A stretch of DNA of 64,000 nucleotides from Corynebacterium genitalium ATCC 33030 (lineage in GTDB: Bacteria > Actinomycetota > Actinomycetes > Mycobacteriales > Mycobacteriaceae): NCBI RefSeq assembly GCF_000143825.1, contig NZ_CM000961.1, positions 186,001 through 250,000 of the forward strand, written 5' to 3'. The position numbers and the translations under genes are program-made. The notes under the pieces were generated by a model that worked only from the letters and a program-made list of their open reading frames with translations, searched no databases and was not told the DNA's origin. Positions 47,654-56,759 of the stretch are shown piece after piece. Position 1 is the first letter of the stretch. Each line of letters opens with the position of its first letter.

Positions 47654-48163
47654 ATGACCAACCCCAACAACCCGCAGGACCCGAACACCATCGACGAGAA
47701 CGTAGAGACTTTTGACGCTGCCGTTCGGGACACCGACAACGACGGCACCATCGACACCGCACTGGTGGATCTGGACGGCGACGGCACCATCGACACCGTC
47801 GTGCTCGACTCGGACGGCGACGGCTACGCTAACACCGTGCTTGTCGACGTTGACGGTGACGGCGAATTCGACGAGATGTTCATCGACTCCGACAACACCG
47901 ACGGCGTTCTGGAAACGAAGATCAGCGCCGACGATGACTACGTCGAGGGCTTGGGCAACGTCGAGGACTATACCGAAAAGGCGGAGGGGGCAGACGAGGA
48001 GTCTGAGGACCCCTTCGATTTCCAGGGCACCACCACGGAGATCGGGACGGACGAGGAGACTTACGACACATCGCCGACCGAGGACACCATGAACGAGGAC
48101 ACCTTCGCCGATGACATGGGTGACTCCGATGGCCCGACCCTGCACCTCGAGGCCGGTTTCTAA
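47654..48163 (+). CDS. Acidic protein with DxDxDG calcium-type repeats next to mycP
   Basis: 169 residues, strongly acidic, no signal peptide or membrane helix. Residues about 24-82 hold four repeats of 15-17 residues, DTDNDGTIDTALVD, DLDGDGTIDTVVLD, DSDGDGYANTVLVD and DVDGDGEFDEMFID. The spacing of acids resembles calcium-binding loops of EF-hand, dockerin or thrombospondin-3 type. The C-terminal half is disordered and Glu/Asp/Thr-rich. ATG with AAGGA upstream. Lying 59 bp after mycP on the same strand, it may belong to the ESX-4 transcript; export by type VII secretion is possible but unproven. Confidence 0.72.
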   Translation: MTNPNNPQDPNTIDENVETFDAAVRDTDNDGTIDTALVDLDGDGTIDTVVLDSDGDGYANTVLVDVDGDGEFDEMFIDSDNTDGVLETKISADDDYVEGLGNVEDYTEKAEGADEESEDPFDFQGTTTEIGTDEETYDTSPTEDTMNEDTFADDMGDSDGPTLHLEAGF

Positions 48164-48187
48164 TACTCACCTTGCCCCACCCTTTAA

Positions 48188-48207
48188 GGCCCTGCCCTGG
48201 CAGGGCC
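48188..48207 (+). terminator. Possible terminator after the acidic repeat protein
   Basis: GGCCCTGCC and GGCAGGGCC form a nearly loopless perfect 9-bp stem 25 bp past the stop codon. The T tail (GTTCGCTTTCC) is weak, so efficiency is uncertain. Confidence 0.55.
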
Positions 48208-48234
48208 GTTCGCTTTCCTGGCACACTGGCAGTC

Positions 48235-48459
48235 ATGACTTCCCAGATGCCCCACGACCCGGGCAACCCGCGTTCTTCCGGCACCACCGGGCAGCAGGAC
48301 ATCATGATCGGAGTGATTGTCTTTCTGCTTGGGTTCCTCGCCGTTGCCACGGCGTGGGGCACGATCTCCTACATGACAGCACTGGCCAGCTGGATCGCGG
48401 GCATTGTTTTGGTTGTGCGCGGAATCCGCAAGAACCAAGACACTCCGCCGCGGGCTTAG
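48235..48459 (+). CDS. Small two-helix membrane protein
   Basis: 74 residues: a 20-residue Pro/Ser-rich N-terminus, then two helices (IMIGVIVFLLGFLAVATAW; YMTALASWIAGIVLVV) and a basic end. Not recognised. I start at the ATG at 48235 inside the longer frame, since the stretch upstream is the hairpin at 48188-48207. It overlaps the end of the convergent TetR gene by 4 bp. Confidence 0.6.
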   Translation: MTSQMPHDPGNPRSSGTTGQQDIMIGVIVFLLGFLAVATAWGTISYMTALASWIAGIVLVVRGIRKNQDTPPRA

Positions 48460-49055
48460 GGTTCCCGCCGCGCCCGAGCTTCCAAGCCTTCAAGCATCAC
48501 ATCTAAGAGTTCTTGCTGAATCCCACCGAAGTACCTCTCGCTCACGGCAGTCACCGGAGGAGGACGCGTAATCACCCCTAGGCCAAGGTGGATGTCAAGC
48601 GGGGTGGCGTCGGCCGGGCACAGCCTGGCCGCTTTCGCTTTGTCCACTAGCGGTTCGTAGACCCGACGCAGGCCAGCTGCGCGGTTACCAATGATCTCGC
48701 TGACTTCGTGTGTCCCACCCTCAACGCTGGCACTGAGGGCTCCGAACAGCGCCTGCGCGAGCACCGCAAGCTTCATTTCACCAATGGCGTGCGCCGCGCC
48801 CCGCCAGGCATCCCGCGGACTCTCATCGAAACTCGTCAAAGCCTCATCGATCACTGTCTCGATGTCGGCCAATGCGCGGGCACTGATTGCGTCGATCAGC
48901 TCAACTCGCCCGGGGAAATGCCTACTTGCCGTCGCTTCACCGACACCGGCTTCCTTGGCGATCGCCCTCATGGACACGCCAGGCCCTTGCTCCACAAACA
49001 GCTTCCGGGCTGCGTCGACAATGACGTCTCTGTTTTCTACTGCATCTTGTCTCAC
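48456..49055 (-). CDS. TetR-family transcriptional regulator
   Basis: 199 residues. The N-terminal helix-turn-helix reads FVEQGPGVSMRAIAKEAGVG with recognition helix GEATASRHFPGR. The C-terminal ligand domain is typical. It is divergent from the ABC-2-like gene at 49132, and two 17-bp palindromes lie between them, so it probably represses that gene and itself. The inducer is not predictable. Confidence 0.9.
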   Translation of the reverse strand: MRQDAVENRDVIVDAARKLFVEQGPGVSMRAIAKEAGVGEATASRHFPGRVELIDAISARALADIETVIDEALTSFDESPRDAWRGAAHAIGEMKLAVLAQALFGALSASVEGGTHEVSEIIGNRAAGLRRVYEPLVDKAKAARLCPADATPLDIHLGLGVITRPPPVTAVSERYFGGIQQELLDVMLEGLEARARREP

Positions 49056-49072
49056 GCTTGCATCCTAACAAA

Positions 49073-49115
49073 TGGAACAGTATGCTCCACTTTGTAAGTG
49101 AAACAGTCTGTTCCA
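49073..49115. promoter_or_regulatory. Pair of TetR-type operators
   Basis: TGGAACAGTATGCTCCA (49073-49089) and TGAAACAGTCTGTTCCA (49099-49115) share the palindrome TGRAACAGTNTGYTCCA. Their starts are 26 bp apart, in the 76-bp gap between the divergent TetR and ABC-2-like genes. Confidence 0.75.
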
Positions 49116-49131
49116 GATAAGGAGTTTGTCC

Positions 49132-50118
49132 ATGTCCACAGCCACAACCGAAACGCGAAGTGCGTCGACAACAGCAAAAGCCCTCGGCGTCATCCTCGGC
49201 ATCCCGGTGATCATCGGGCTCATGCTCTTTGCGTTCCTCGCCCCGAATTTCTCCTCCGGCCCTCAAGACGTTCCGGTCGCACTGTCCGCCCCCGAGCCCG
49301 TCATCGAACAGATCACCCAAGGCGTGAAAGAGAAAGCCGGTGACGATGCCCCCGATATCCGCGTCATGAACAGCCCAGAAGAGGTGCGCGAGTCGATCCT
49401 GAACCGGGAAACCGTCGGCGGCATCGCCATCACGCCCGACGGAGCCACTGCCTACACTGCCTCCGGAAACGGTGCGCCATACGTGCAGCTTATCGACGGC
49501 ATCGCCTCCTCCCTCGAAGCTCAGAACATGCCCGTCGAGCGCGAAGATCTCGCCCCCACAACCGAGGACGATCCGCAGGCAGCAGGCATTGCGCTGCTCG
49601 GCCTCCCGCTAGCTTTCGGCGGCATCATCTCCGCAGTCGTCGCGACGTTCCTGTTCCGCGGCAATAAGTGGGTCAAACTCGGAGTCCTCGTCGGTATCGC
49701 AGCTCTGGGCGCGCTCGTAGCTACGTGGATGCTGCACTCGGTCTACGGCACGTTGTCGGGCAGCTTCGGCATGGAATGGCTGGCCATTTCCCTGGGCATC
49801 CTGGCCACGTCTATGCTCACCGCTGGCCTCGCGGCCGTGATCGGAACCGCCGGTATGGGAATCGGTGCGGTTCTGACCATCTTCCTCGCCAACCCGCTCT
49901 CCGGGCTATCCACCGGCCCTTGGCTCCTCCCGGCCGGCTGGTCGACCCTCGGCCAATGGATGCCCATCGGCGCTACCGGCCACCTCGTTCGGTCCCTGTC
50001 CTTCTTCGACGGCAGCGGCGCCGGTGCGGCGTGGTGGGTCCTCGCGGCATGGATCGCCACAGGATTCCTGCTGCTGCTTTTTGACCGCTCGACCAAACCC
50101 GCGAGCGCAACCGCCTAA
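49132..50118 (+). CDS. ABC-2/YhgE-type membrane protein
   Basis: 328 residues. One helix near the N-terminus (ALGVILGIPVIIGLMLFAFL), an exported domain of about 130 residues (DAPDIRVMNSPEEVRESIL), then five helices with GLPLAFGGIISAVVATF and LLPAGWSTLGQWMPIGATG. The layout is that of YhgE/Pip or ABC-2 transporter membrane subunits; no ATPase gene is adjacent. Such proteins often work with a partner in efflux. The ATG at 49132 has AAGGAG 7 bp upstream. It is flanked by TetR operators. Separating eccB from the rest of ESX-4, it may be an insertion. An 11-mer GCTTATCGACG is at 49488. Confidence 0.8.
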   Translation: MSTATTETRSASTTAKALGVILGIPVIIGLMLFAFLAPNFSSGPQDVPVALSAPEPVIEQITQGVKEKAGDDAPDIRVMNSPEEVRESILNRETVGGIAITPDGATAYTASGNGAPYVQLIDGIASSLEAQNMPVEREDLAPTTEDDPQAAGIALLGLPLAFGGIISAVVATFLFRGNKWVKLGVLVGIAALGALVATWMLHSVYGTLSGSFGMEWLAISLGILATSMLTAGLAAVIGTAGMGIGAVLTIFLANPLSGLSTGPWLLPAGWSTLGQWMPIGATGHLVRSLSFFDGSGAGAAWWVLAAWIATGFLLLLFDRSTKPASATA

Positions 50119-50124
50119 GTCCAG

Positions 50125-51432
50125 CTAGTAGGTCGCAGTCAACGCGCCCTCCCGAGTGAGATCAGGCCCCGCGGGCAACAGACCAATGATTGCCCACGGG
50201 GCCTTTTCCATATGCGCCACCCCGATCATCTCCAGAACTGCCTGCTGGTCAACACCGTGACGCTGCCCTGCACCCGACACAACGTGGTAACCAAATCCGG
50301 TATCGACCCCGACAGCCCCGTCCGACAACCCGATGAAGTGGGTAGCCGGGCCTGCCCCTGACAGTTCGACCGCTCCCCTTGTGAGTGCATCGGCTGGGCG
50401 CCGACCGGCTTGACCGTTCTCTGCCACGCAGACGGCGGTCTCTACAGCACCGGAGGTGGCAGCTGGGTCACCCCATTCCGGTTTCTCGTCCGGGATCGAC
50501 AACGTCAGCGGTGGATCGGCGTCGGGATAGGCCGCGATCGCAGCCGTATCAGTTCGTTCGGTGTGCGCGCCTGCCGCCACGAGCACATCCCGTTGCAGCG
50601 GGGTGATCTGTTGCACGCCGCCGTGGCCGGTGAGTATCCACGCCTCCGCACCCGTTTCCAGCACGCGCGGCAACGGGTGTGGCAAGCCGATCGGCGGCAA
50701 TTCACGCAATGCGCCGAGAACACCGCTGTGCATTTCCCGGCGCGGCGTGGCCGCATCGATGCCGAGCTCGCGCCGGATCAGCCGTCCCGCCGGGTCTGTG
50801 GCAGGCGGGAGTTTCGCGCGGCCAGCCTGCGTCACCAGCCAGTCGTCGCCGTCGTGGGCGACAAGAATCGCCTCACGCGGTTCAAGCAATTCAGGAGCGG
50901 GGCCGGCATGGACGGTGAGGGTGGGGGTGTGGGAGGCGTCGATAAGCGAACATGCGCTCCACGCGATGTCGTTGCTCCCCTCGGGCGCGAACATCGCGGG
51001 CGCGGTGGTCAGGCCCAGCGGCACCCCGCGAGGATAATCCGTTAAACGTTCGTCCCCGACACGCTGCGGCTCGTCCGGGCTACCCGCGATCAAGCGTGCC
51101 GACGTCAAGTTCGTCACCGGATGCACCACCTCGCCGACCCGGACGTAGAGCGAGCCGTCGGCCGCGCGCATGATCGCCGCCGCCCCCGGATCAGGATTCG
51201 GTTTGAGCCAGGCGAACAGCCCGCATCCGCCGGCGATGAGCACGACCGCAATGAGGCCGAAGATTGCGGAACGTCGGCGCGACGCCAGTGGATCGTGGAT
51301 CATCCGGATGTCACCGTAGATGAGCCCGTGCTCCACCCGTCGGCGCATGAAGCGGTGCCCCGAGACCTGTGAGCGCGTTGTTGGCAGCAGCCGCTGCGCT
51401 GTGTTCGTTTTCTCGTCGTGCGTGCGGGACAC
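50125..51432 (-). CDS. eccB4: ESX-4 core component EccB
   Basis: 435 residues. The N-terminal signature RSQVSGHRFMRRRVEHGLIYGD, of which VSGHRFMRRRVEHGL is most typical, comes before one helix (IFGLIAVVLIAGGCGLFAWL). The large exported part has EccB repeats (ADGSLYVRVGEVVHPVTNL) and two cysteines (WSACSLID, AVCVAENG) that form a disulphide in homologues. GTG start with six G at 4-bp distance and another six G further up. It converges on the ABC-2-like gene. An 11-mer GCTTATCGACG is at 50937. Confidence 0.93.
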   Translation of the reverse strand: MSRTHDEKTNTAQRLLPTTRSQVSGHRFMRRRVEHGLIYGDIRMIHDPLASRRRSAIFGLIAVVLIAGGCGLFAWLKPNPDPGAAAIMRAADGSLYVRVGEVVHPVTNLTSARLIAGSPDEPQRVGDERLTDYPRGVPLGLTTAPAMFAPEGSNDIAWSACSLIDASHTPTLTVHAGPAPELLEPREAILVAHDGDDWLVTQAGRAKLPPATDPAGRLIRRELGIDAATPRREMHSGVLGALRELPPIGLPHPLPRVLETGAEAWILTGHGGVQQITPLQRDVLVAAGAHTERTDTAAIAAYPDADPPLTLSIPDEKPEWGDPAATSGAVETAVCVAENGQAGRRPADALTRGAVELSGAGPATHFIGLSDGAVGVDTGFGYHVVSGAGQRHGVDQQAVLEMIGVAHMEKAPWAIIGLLPAGPDLTREGALTATY

Positions 51433-51473
51433 GTGACCCCCCGATCAATTCCCCCCAAATACTCCCTCGGAGT

Positions 51474-53711
51474 TTAGAGCGCCCACCCCGGGGCTTCAAG
51501 CATACGGGCGGCAGGACCGCGCCCCTCGGGGCCCGGGGTGCCGGATTCTGCAGAGCCGGACTCTGACGTATCGGCCCCTGGGGCGACAGGCTGGAGGGAT
51601 GGAAGCTCCGTGGATCCGCCGTTGTCCACCGCGTCTTGTTGGAGCTCGCGCAGCTCTTCGGCGCTGAACTTCTCGTTCACAGCGAAGATGGTCACATGGT
51701 TGAGCTGGTAGACGGGCGTGACACCCGGTGAGGTCCACAGGGCAGTGTCCACCTGCCAGTTACTCGGTTCGCCCCAGAAGGTGTTTCCGGTGGAGATGAT
51801 GAACCGCACGTCTAGGTGGGCGGCGGCCGCATCGACAACATTGCCCTCATCCGGCTTGCCGCGCTGACCCGCGCCGAGCAGGGCGGCATGGTCACTCAGG
51901 ATGCTCGAGTTGGTGCCCAAACCACCCGAGGGCCACAGGTAGTGGCGGCTCACGGTGGGCACGCCCTCGATGGAGTAGATCCAGGAGTACCCTTCCGTGG
52001 ATTCACCCATGACCAAGCCCTCTTGCGCCTCCGGGCGGGATGCGAGCCATTCGAATGCTTCCAACTGGTCTTCATCGATCATCCGGTCATCCACACGGGA
52101 GGCCTCGTAGGATTCCTTGGCACCCTCAGCGGCGGCTGTGGCAGCCCACACTCCCGTGCCCCAACCGGTGAAGCCGGCAAGGACAGCCGAAGCAATAGCG
52201 GTCCCCCACTGCCACGGGCGCTTCGGCCTACGCACCGCGACCGGCGCCAAGCACAGCACCCGGATGATCACAGCCGCTCCCACGGCAGCCCCAGCAAAGA
52301 GTGTCAGGGCGACGATTGTGGCGACGCGGTGGGCCGAGTTGTAGTGGGCCGAGCCGAGGAACGCCAGCAATGGCTCGAAAAGATTGTCCACCGGTCGCAT
52401 CGCGTTGGCTGTCGTGGACACCATGAGCCCGTAGAAGATCGGCGCCCATACCTGCCCGCGCCACAGCAGCATGGCAATGGCACCGAAGCCAGCGAGCCAG
52501 AACAGCATCGTCGGGTCAAATGTGGGGAAGAACTCCTCGGTGTGGCGGGCCTGCATGTAAAACGCCCTGTGCCATGCCTCTGTGGAGGTCACGGCCTCCC
52601 GGTTGTCCCAGGCTTGAACCTCCTCCGCCTGAGTCCGGCCGGCGAGCAACTGCGGCAGGAACGACAGCGTGCCACCCAGCGCAGGAATGGCCAGCCACAG
52701 CACGTCGCTGACACGAGAGCGGTCGGGGCGCCACACCAGGTACGTCGCCCAGTACAGGAGAACTGCGAGGACCACGACGGTCACGGCAGCGGGATGGACT
52801 TGGAGGACGCCGAGGAAGGCAAAAAGCGTCGCAAAGCTCAGGGCCCTGTAGCGCGGAACCTGCATGAACAGCGCGACCACAATCCCGGACAAGCCGATGG
52901 ACACGATGTAGGGGCGCATGCCCACGTAATCGCTGATCCACACCACAGACGGCGACGCGTAAATGGCGATTGGAGCCAGCCCAGCGGCGATTTGCGCGAC
53001 CATGCCTTGACCGCGAGCGATCGCCCACGCCAGACCCGCCGCACCGCCGGCGACCGCGAGACTCGTCGCGACAATGGAAGCGAGATTCATCGCCGGCACT
53101 GGCTCCCACCCGCCAGCATGGGCGAACAGTGCCGTCGCTGCGTGGAAGCCTGACGGGTAGAACAAGTCCACGTGCGTCTCCGGGCTTTGCAGCTCACCCA
53201 TGCGCGTGGGCGAGGCAACGCCCTCCTCCATGATGAAGCGCACCGCATTGGCGTGCCACTGCGTGTCCCAGCCCTGCACGATGTTTTCCATCTTGTGCGG
53301 AACGTTGTCCTGCAGCTCCAGCATCTTCGCGATGAGCATCCACGCGCCCGCCGTCACACCGGCACCTGGCAGCACCCACAACGGATCCAGGATGCTTCTC
53401 CGCCGCCAATCTCCGGGCCATAGCGCGCGCACCCACGTTTCGGCGCCGTCACGCTTGGCTTTCCGTGCGAACATGAAACGCCACACGCCAGCCAGCGCAA
53501 GCACGAGCACAAGGAAGAAGATGAACGACGGCCACCCGAAACGGATCCCCAGCGCGCCCAGCAGCCAGCTACCGAACCCGATCAGCCCGAAGGTTGCCGG
53601 CAAACTCGCCGCAGCCGCCGCTGGCAGCTTCGCTCCCGCAACCCAGGACACGATGAGTCCAGGCAGGGTGAACACCGCAATGGCGAGCCAAACAGCTCCG
53701 ACTACATCCAT
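51474..53711 (-). CDS. Large polytopic membrane protein (DUF6541-like)
   Basis: 745 residues with about twelve membrane helices in the first 520 and a C-terminal extracytoplasmic domain of about 190 (GLVMGESTEGYSWIYSIEGV, VSRHYLWPSGGLG). A large early loop has NIVQGWDTQWHANAVRFIME, whose acidic and histidine residues are reminiscent of GT-C lipid-sugar transferases. The protein matches the DUF6541 type known in corynebacteria. An envelope glycan role is inference. It follows truA and precedes eccB on the same strand. Confidence 0.75.
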   Translation of the reverse strand: MDVVGAVWLAIAVFTLPGLIVSWVAGAKLPAAAAASLPATFGLIGFGSWLLGALGIRFGWPSFIFFLVLVLALAGVWRFMFARKAKRDGAETWVRALWPGDWRRRSILDPLWVLPGAGVTAGAWMLIAKMLELQDNVPHKMENIVQGWDTQWHANAVRFIMEEGVASPTRMGELQSPETHVDLFYPSGFHAATALFAHAGGWEPVPAMNLASIVATSLAVAGGAAGLAWAIARGQGMVAQIAAGLAPIAIYASPSVVWISDYVGMRPYIVSIGLSGIVVALFMQVPRYRALSFATLFAFLGVLQVHPAAVTVVVLAVLLYWATYLVWRPDRSRVSDVLWLAIPALGGTLSFLPQLLAGRTQAEEVQAWDNREAVTSTEAWHRAFYMQARHTEEFFPTFDPTMLFWLAGFGAIAMLLWRGQVWAPIFYGLMVSTTANAMRPVDNLFEPLLAFLGSAHYNSAHRVATIVALTLFAGAAVGAAVIIRVLCLAPVAVRRPKRPWQWGTAIASAVLAGFTGWGTGVWAATAAAEGAKESYEASRVDDRMIDEDQLEAFEWLASRPEAQEGLVMGESTEGYSWIYSIEGVPTVSRHYLWPSGGLGTNSSILSDHAALLGAGQRGKPDEGNVVDAAAAHLDVRFIISTGNTFWGEPSNWQVDTALWTSPGVTPVYQLNHVTIFAVNEKFSAEELRELQQDAVDNGGSTELPSLQPVAPGADTSESGSAESGTPGPEGRGPAARMLEAPGWAL

Positions 53712-53747
53712 GCGGCCCTACTTTCTTCCCTGTTCCATCAGAGCAGT

Positions 53748-54659
53748 CTATTCCACATCCTTCGCTTTACGACGATCCCTGGTCACCAACACCCTCTCCC
53801 CCAGCTGAGCGGCCTCTGGGTAGTCCACGCGAATGAGGGTAAGCCCGTTTGCCGGCGCTAGTTTGACCAATGGATCCCTCTCGTGAGCGGCGAGCAACGT
53901 CTTTGCCCATGAGACATCACGAGCACCTGAGCCGACGTCCAAACACGTAGCGACGAGGGCCCGAACCATGTGCCAGCAAAACGCATCAGCCGTGATCGTG
54001 GCTTCGTAGAGCTCCGGTTCCTCCGGCGTGGAGACATCCGCCCACGTGAAAGAGTGAATGTCGCGGATCGTGGTGGCGTGAGGCCGGGGCTTGCAGAACG
54101 CCGCGTAGTCATTCAGCCCGACCAAGGCCGTTGCCGTCTCCTGCACGGCGTGAAGGTCAATCTTCTTGGTCCACGCCGCGGTGTCCGTGCGCCTGAGCGG
54201 GTTCGGACCAGCAGTATTGGTGGTCACCCGGTAGCGGTAGGTGCGCGTCAGCGCAGAGAAACGGGCATCGAAATCTCGTGGTGCCTCGGTGACAGCGGTG
54301 ACCCGGAGGTCCGGTTCCAGCAGCCGAGCGAGGCGGCGGGTGAGCTTCTCCGGCTCCCCGACGATCGACCGCTGGTCGAGCGCGTGTTTGGGCACATCCG
54401 CGTGCGCGACCTGGCCTGTAGCATGCACCCCGGCATCCGTGCGCCCCGCAACGGTGAGCTCCACGGGATGACGCAAGATGAGGCTGAGCGCATCTTCCAG
54501 TTCCCCCTGCACCGTCCGTACTGGGGTCTCCTCCCCCGGGGCAGCCGCCTGGCGGGCCCAGCCGTGGAACCGAGTGCCGTCATACGCGATGTCGAGGCGG
54601 AGGCGGACAATGCCCGCTTGCTCTTCATCTAAACCAGGGTTGGATGCTTGATGTTTCAT
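53748..54659 (-). CDS. truA: tRNA pseudouridine synthase TruA
   Basis: 303 residues. LRLDIAYDGTRFHGWARQ starts the domain, the catalytic Asp is in VAGRTDAGVHATGQ, and SALTRTYRYRV with YAAFCKPR continues the TruA pattern. It modifies U38-U40 in tRNA anticodon arms. It is downstream of rplQ after a 344-bp gap with terminators, so separately expressed. Confidence 0.95.
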   Translation of the reverse strand: MKHQASNPGLDEEQAGIVRLRLDIAYDGTRFHGWARQAAAPGEETPVRTVQGELEDALSLILRHPVELTVAGRTDAGVHATGQVAHADVPKHALDQRSIVGEPEKLTRRLARLLEPDLRVTAVTEAPRDFDARFSALTRTYRYRVTTNTAGPNPLRRTDTAAWTKKIDLHAVQETATALVGLNDYAAFCKPRPHATTIRDIHSFTWADVSTPEEPELYEATITADAFCWHMVRALVATCLDVGSGARDVSWAKTLLAAHERDPLVKLAPANGLTLIRVDYPEAAQLGERVLVTRDRRKAKDVE

Positions 54660-55003
54660 CGGGGCTTACCGTACCAATCAGCGGCCTAACCCCGATATGA
54701 CAACACCGCCCGAAAGCGAACCTTCGGGCGGTGCGATGTATATGCGAGGAGCTCGTCCTGCGCTCGGGTTTCATACTACATCTTGGGGGATGCAATCTAT
54801 CTGCTAGAAGCTCTTCTGGAACGGCGATTTCGAACTTACCTCAATGCGGCGCAGCGGTTGGGGGGCGCGGGGGTTCCAGAACTACGGCTTGGGACTAGAA
54901 GAGCGCTACTCAAATAAACCTTAAAAAAGAAAACCGCCCGTCGAGAAGGCGTCTCCTCAACAGGCGGTTTTCACGAACGGGCCTATAGCCCTACATGACG
55001 GGC
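54660..55003. other. 344-bp gap between truA and rplQ
   Basis: Apart from the rplQ terminator at 54929-54972 it holds a strong stem, CACCGCCCGAA (54704-54714) with TTCGGGCGGTG (54723-54733), just upstream of truA. The 190 bp between the hairpins has no convincing ORF, tRNA or repeat; a promoter for truA must lie here. Confidence 0.6.
54929..54972 (-). terminator. Rho-independent terminator of the rpsM-rplQ operon
   Basis: On the minus strand GAAAACCGCC (54963-54972) pairs with GGCGGTTTTC (54929-54938). The long stem continues inward with wobble pairs, and TTTTTT follows. It stands about 30 bp after the rplQ stop. Confidence 0.9.
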
Positions 55004-55648
55004 TTACTTGTCGCCCTCAGCCTCAGCTTCTTCCTCGACGACCTCGGTCACGTCAGCCTGAGTCTCAACCTCGTTAATGTTCACAACAGTCTCTTCGCTC
55101 TCCGGAGCGACGACAGTGGTCGTGTTCTCAGACTCAGCTGCGGCGGTAGCGGCAGCCTCGGTAGCCTCGTTGACCTCGGTCACCTCAGCCTCAGCCGGTG
55201 CGGCTGCATCCTGGCCAGCGGCTGCTTCCTGGGCAGCCTTCTCGCGGGACGCTGCTGCGCGGGTAGCGCGGGTCGCCTCAGCAGAGACAGTCTCCTCGAG
55301 AACGAGGGAGATCTGGGACATTGGGGCGTTGTCGCCCTTGCGGTTCTCCAGCTTGATGGTGCGAGTGTAACCACCGGGGCGGTTCTCGAACCTCGGAGCA
55401 AGCTCGTTGAACAGGTACGTAACGACGTCCTTGTTCGGGATCTCGGCAGCCACGGCGCGACGGTCGTTGACCGTGCCGGACTTTGCCTTGGTGATCAGCT
55501 TCTCCGCGTACGGGCGCAGAACCTTCGCCTTAGCGTCGGTGGTGGTGATGGCGCCGTGCTCGAACAGCTGGCTAGCCAGGTTGGCCAGAATGTGCTTCTG
55601 GTGCCCAGCCGAGCCGCCGAGACGCGGGCCCTTCTTCGGGGTAGGCAT
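55004..55648 (-). CDS. rplQ: Large ribosomal subunit protein bL17 with long acidic C-terminal tail
   Basis: 214 residues versus about 120 in most bacteria. The conserved part ([48 protein letters not shown]) ends near residue 125. The remaining about 90 residues are Ala/Glu/Thr/Val-rich and acidic. L17 lies near the tunnel exit. Corynebacterial L17 is known to be extended, but this tail seems long. Confidence 0.96.
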   Translation of the reverse strand: MPTPKKGPRLGGSAGHQKHILANLASQLFEHGAITTTDAKAKVLRPYAEKLITKAKSGTVNDRRAVAAEIPNKDVVTYLFNELAPRFENRPGGYTRTIKLENRKGDNAPMSQISLVLEETVSAEATRATRAAASREKAAQEAAAGQDAAAPAEAEVTEVNEATEAAATAAAESENTTTVVAPESEETVVNINEVETQADVTEVVEEEAEAEGDK

Positions 55649-55700
55649 TGTTGTACTCCTCGTGGATTAAAAAGTGTGTGCGCGTGCGGCGCTCAGTTCT

Positions 55701-56714
55701 TTACTCAGCGTCGTCCAAGCCGCCGTCAACGTAATCGCCGGTTTCCGCGTCGTAGCCCTCAATCTGGGTCGGATCGAAGTCTTCCGGAGCATCCTTGAGC
55801 GTCAGGCCCAGGGAAGCCAGCTTGATCTTGACCTCGTTGATGGACTTCTGGCCGAAGTTACGGATATCCAGCAGGTCGGACTCGGTGCATTCAGCAAGCT
55901 CACCGACAGTGTGGATCTCCTGGCGCTTCAGGCAGTTGTAGGAGCGGACAGAGAAGTTCAGGTCTTCGATCGGCATGTTGTATGCAGCGATGTACTCGGT
56001 CTCCTGCGGAGACGGGCCGATCTCGATGCCCTCGGCGGCAGTGTTCAGCTCGCGTGCGAGACCGAACAGCTCGACCAAGGTGGAGCCAGCGGACGCCAGG
56101 GCGTCGCGGGCGCTCATGGAGTTCTTGGTCTCCACGTCGATGATCAGCTTGTCAAAGTCAGTGCGCTGCTCAACACGGGTTGCCTCAACCTTGTAGGACA
56201 CCTTCAGCACAGGCGAGTAGATCTGGTCGACCGGGATACGGCCGATCTCGCCGCCGGAGTTGGTCATCGCCGGGACGTAACCGCGGCCACGCTCGACAAC
56301 GAGCTCCATGTCCAGGCGTGCGCTCTCGTTCAGAGAAGCGATGTGCAGGTCCGGGTTGTGCACGGTGACGTCGGCAGGCAGATCAATATCTGCGGCAGTG
56401 ACGTCGGTCGGGCCCTGTGCGGACAGGTACATGACCACCGGTTCATCGGAATCGGAGGACAGCACCAGGTTCTTGATGTTGAGGATGATCTCAGAGACGT
56501 TCTCTTTGACGCCGTTGATCGTGGTGAACTCGTGGAGCACACCCTCGATCTTGATGGACGTCACTGCAGCGCCCGGGATGGACGACAGCAGCGTACGGCG
56601 CAGAGAGTTACCGAGGGTGTAGCCGAAACCGGGCTCGAGCGGTTCGATGACGAACTTCGAACGGTTGGTGTCGATGTATTCCTCGGTGAGTTGAGGACGC
56701 TGTGAGATGAGCAT
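55701..56714 (-). CDS. rpoA: RNA polymerase alpha subunit
   Basis: 337 residues. The N-terminal assembly domain ([20 protein letters not shown]) and the C-terminal domain with helix-hairpin-helix ([19 protein letters not shown]) are joined by an acidic linker. An acidic end ([17 protein letters not shown], reading [13 protein letters not shown]) follows. It dimerises to start polymerase assembly and contacts UP elements and activators. Confidence 0.98.
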   Translation of the reverse strand: MLISQRPQLTEEYIDTNRSKFVIEPLEPGFGYTLGNSLRRTLLSSIPGAAVTSIKIEGVLHEFTTINGVKENVSEIILNIKNLVLSSDSDEPVVMYLSAQGPTDVTAADIDLPADVTVHNPDLHIASLNESARLDMELVVERGRGYVPAMTNSGGEIGRIPVDQIYSPVLKVSYKVEATRVEQRTDFDKLIIDVETKNSMSARDALASAGSTLVELFGLARELNTAAEGIEIGPSPQETEYIAAYNMPIEDLNFSVRSYNCLKRQEIHTVGELAECTESDLLDIRNFGQKSINEVKIKLASLGLTLKDAPEDFDPTQIEGYDAETGDYVDGGLDDAE

Positions 56715-56759
56715 GAACTTCTCCTTTTTCGGCGACCGCTATATGACGCCGGTAGGGGG

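Noticed and set aside
54735-54928. Possible small RNA or tRNA between truA and rplQ
   Set aside because: No cloverleaf or T-loop motif and no promoter-terminator pair is clear; the two hairpins nearby are explained as terminator or leader structures.
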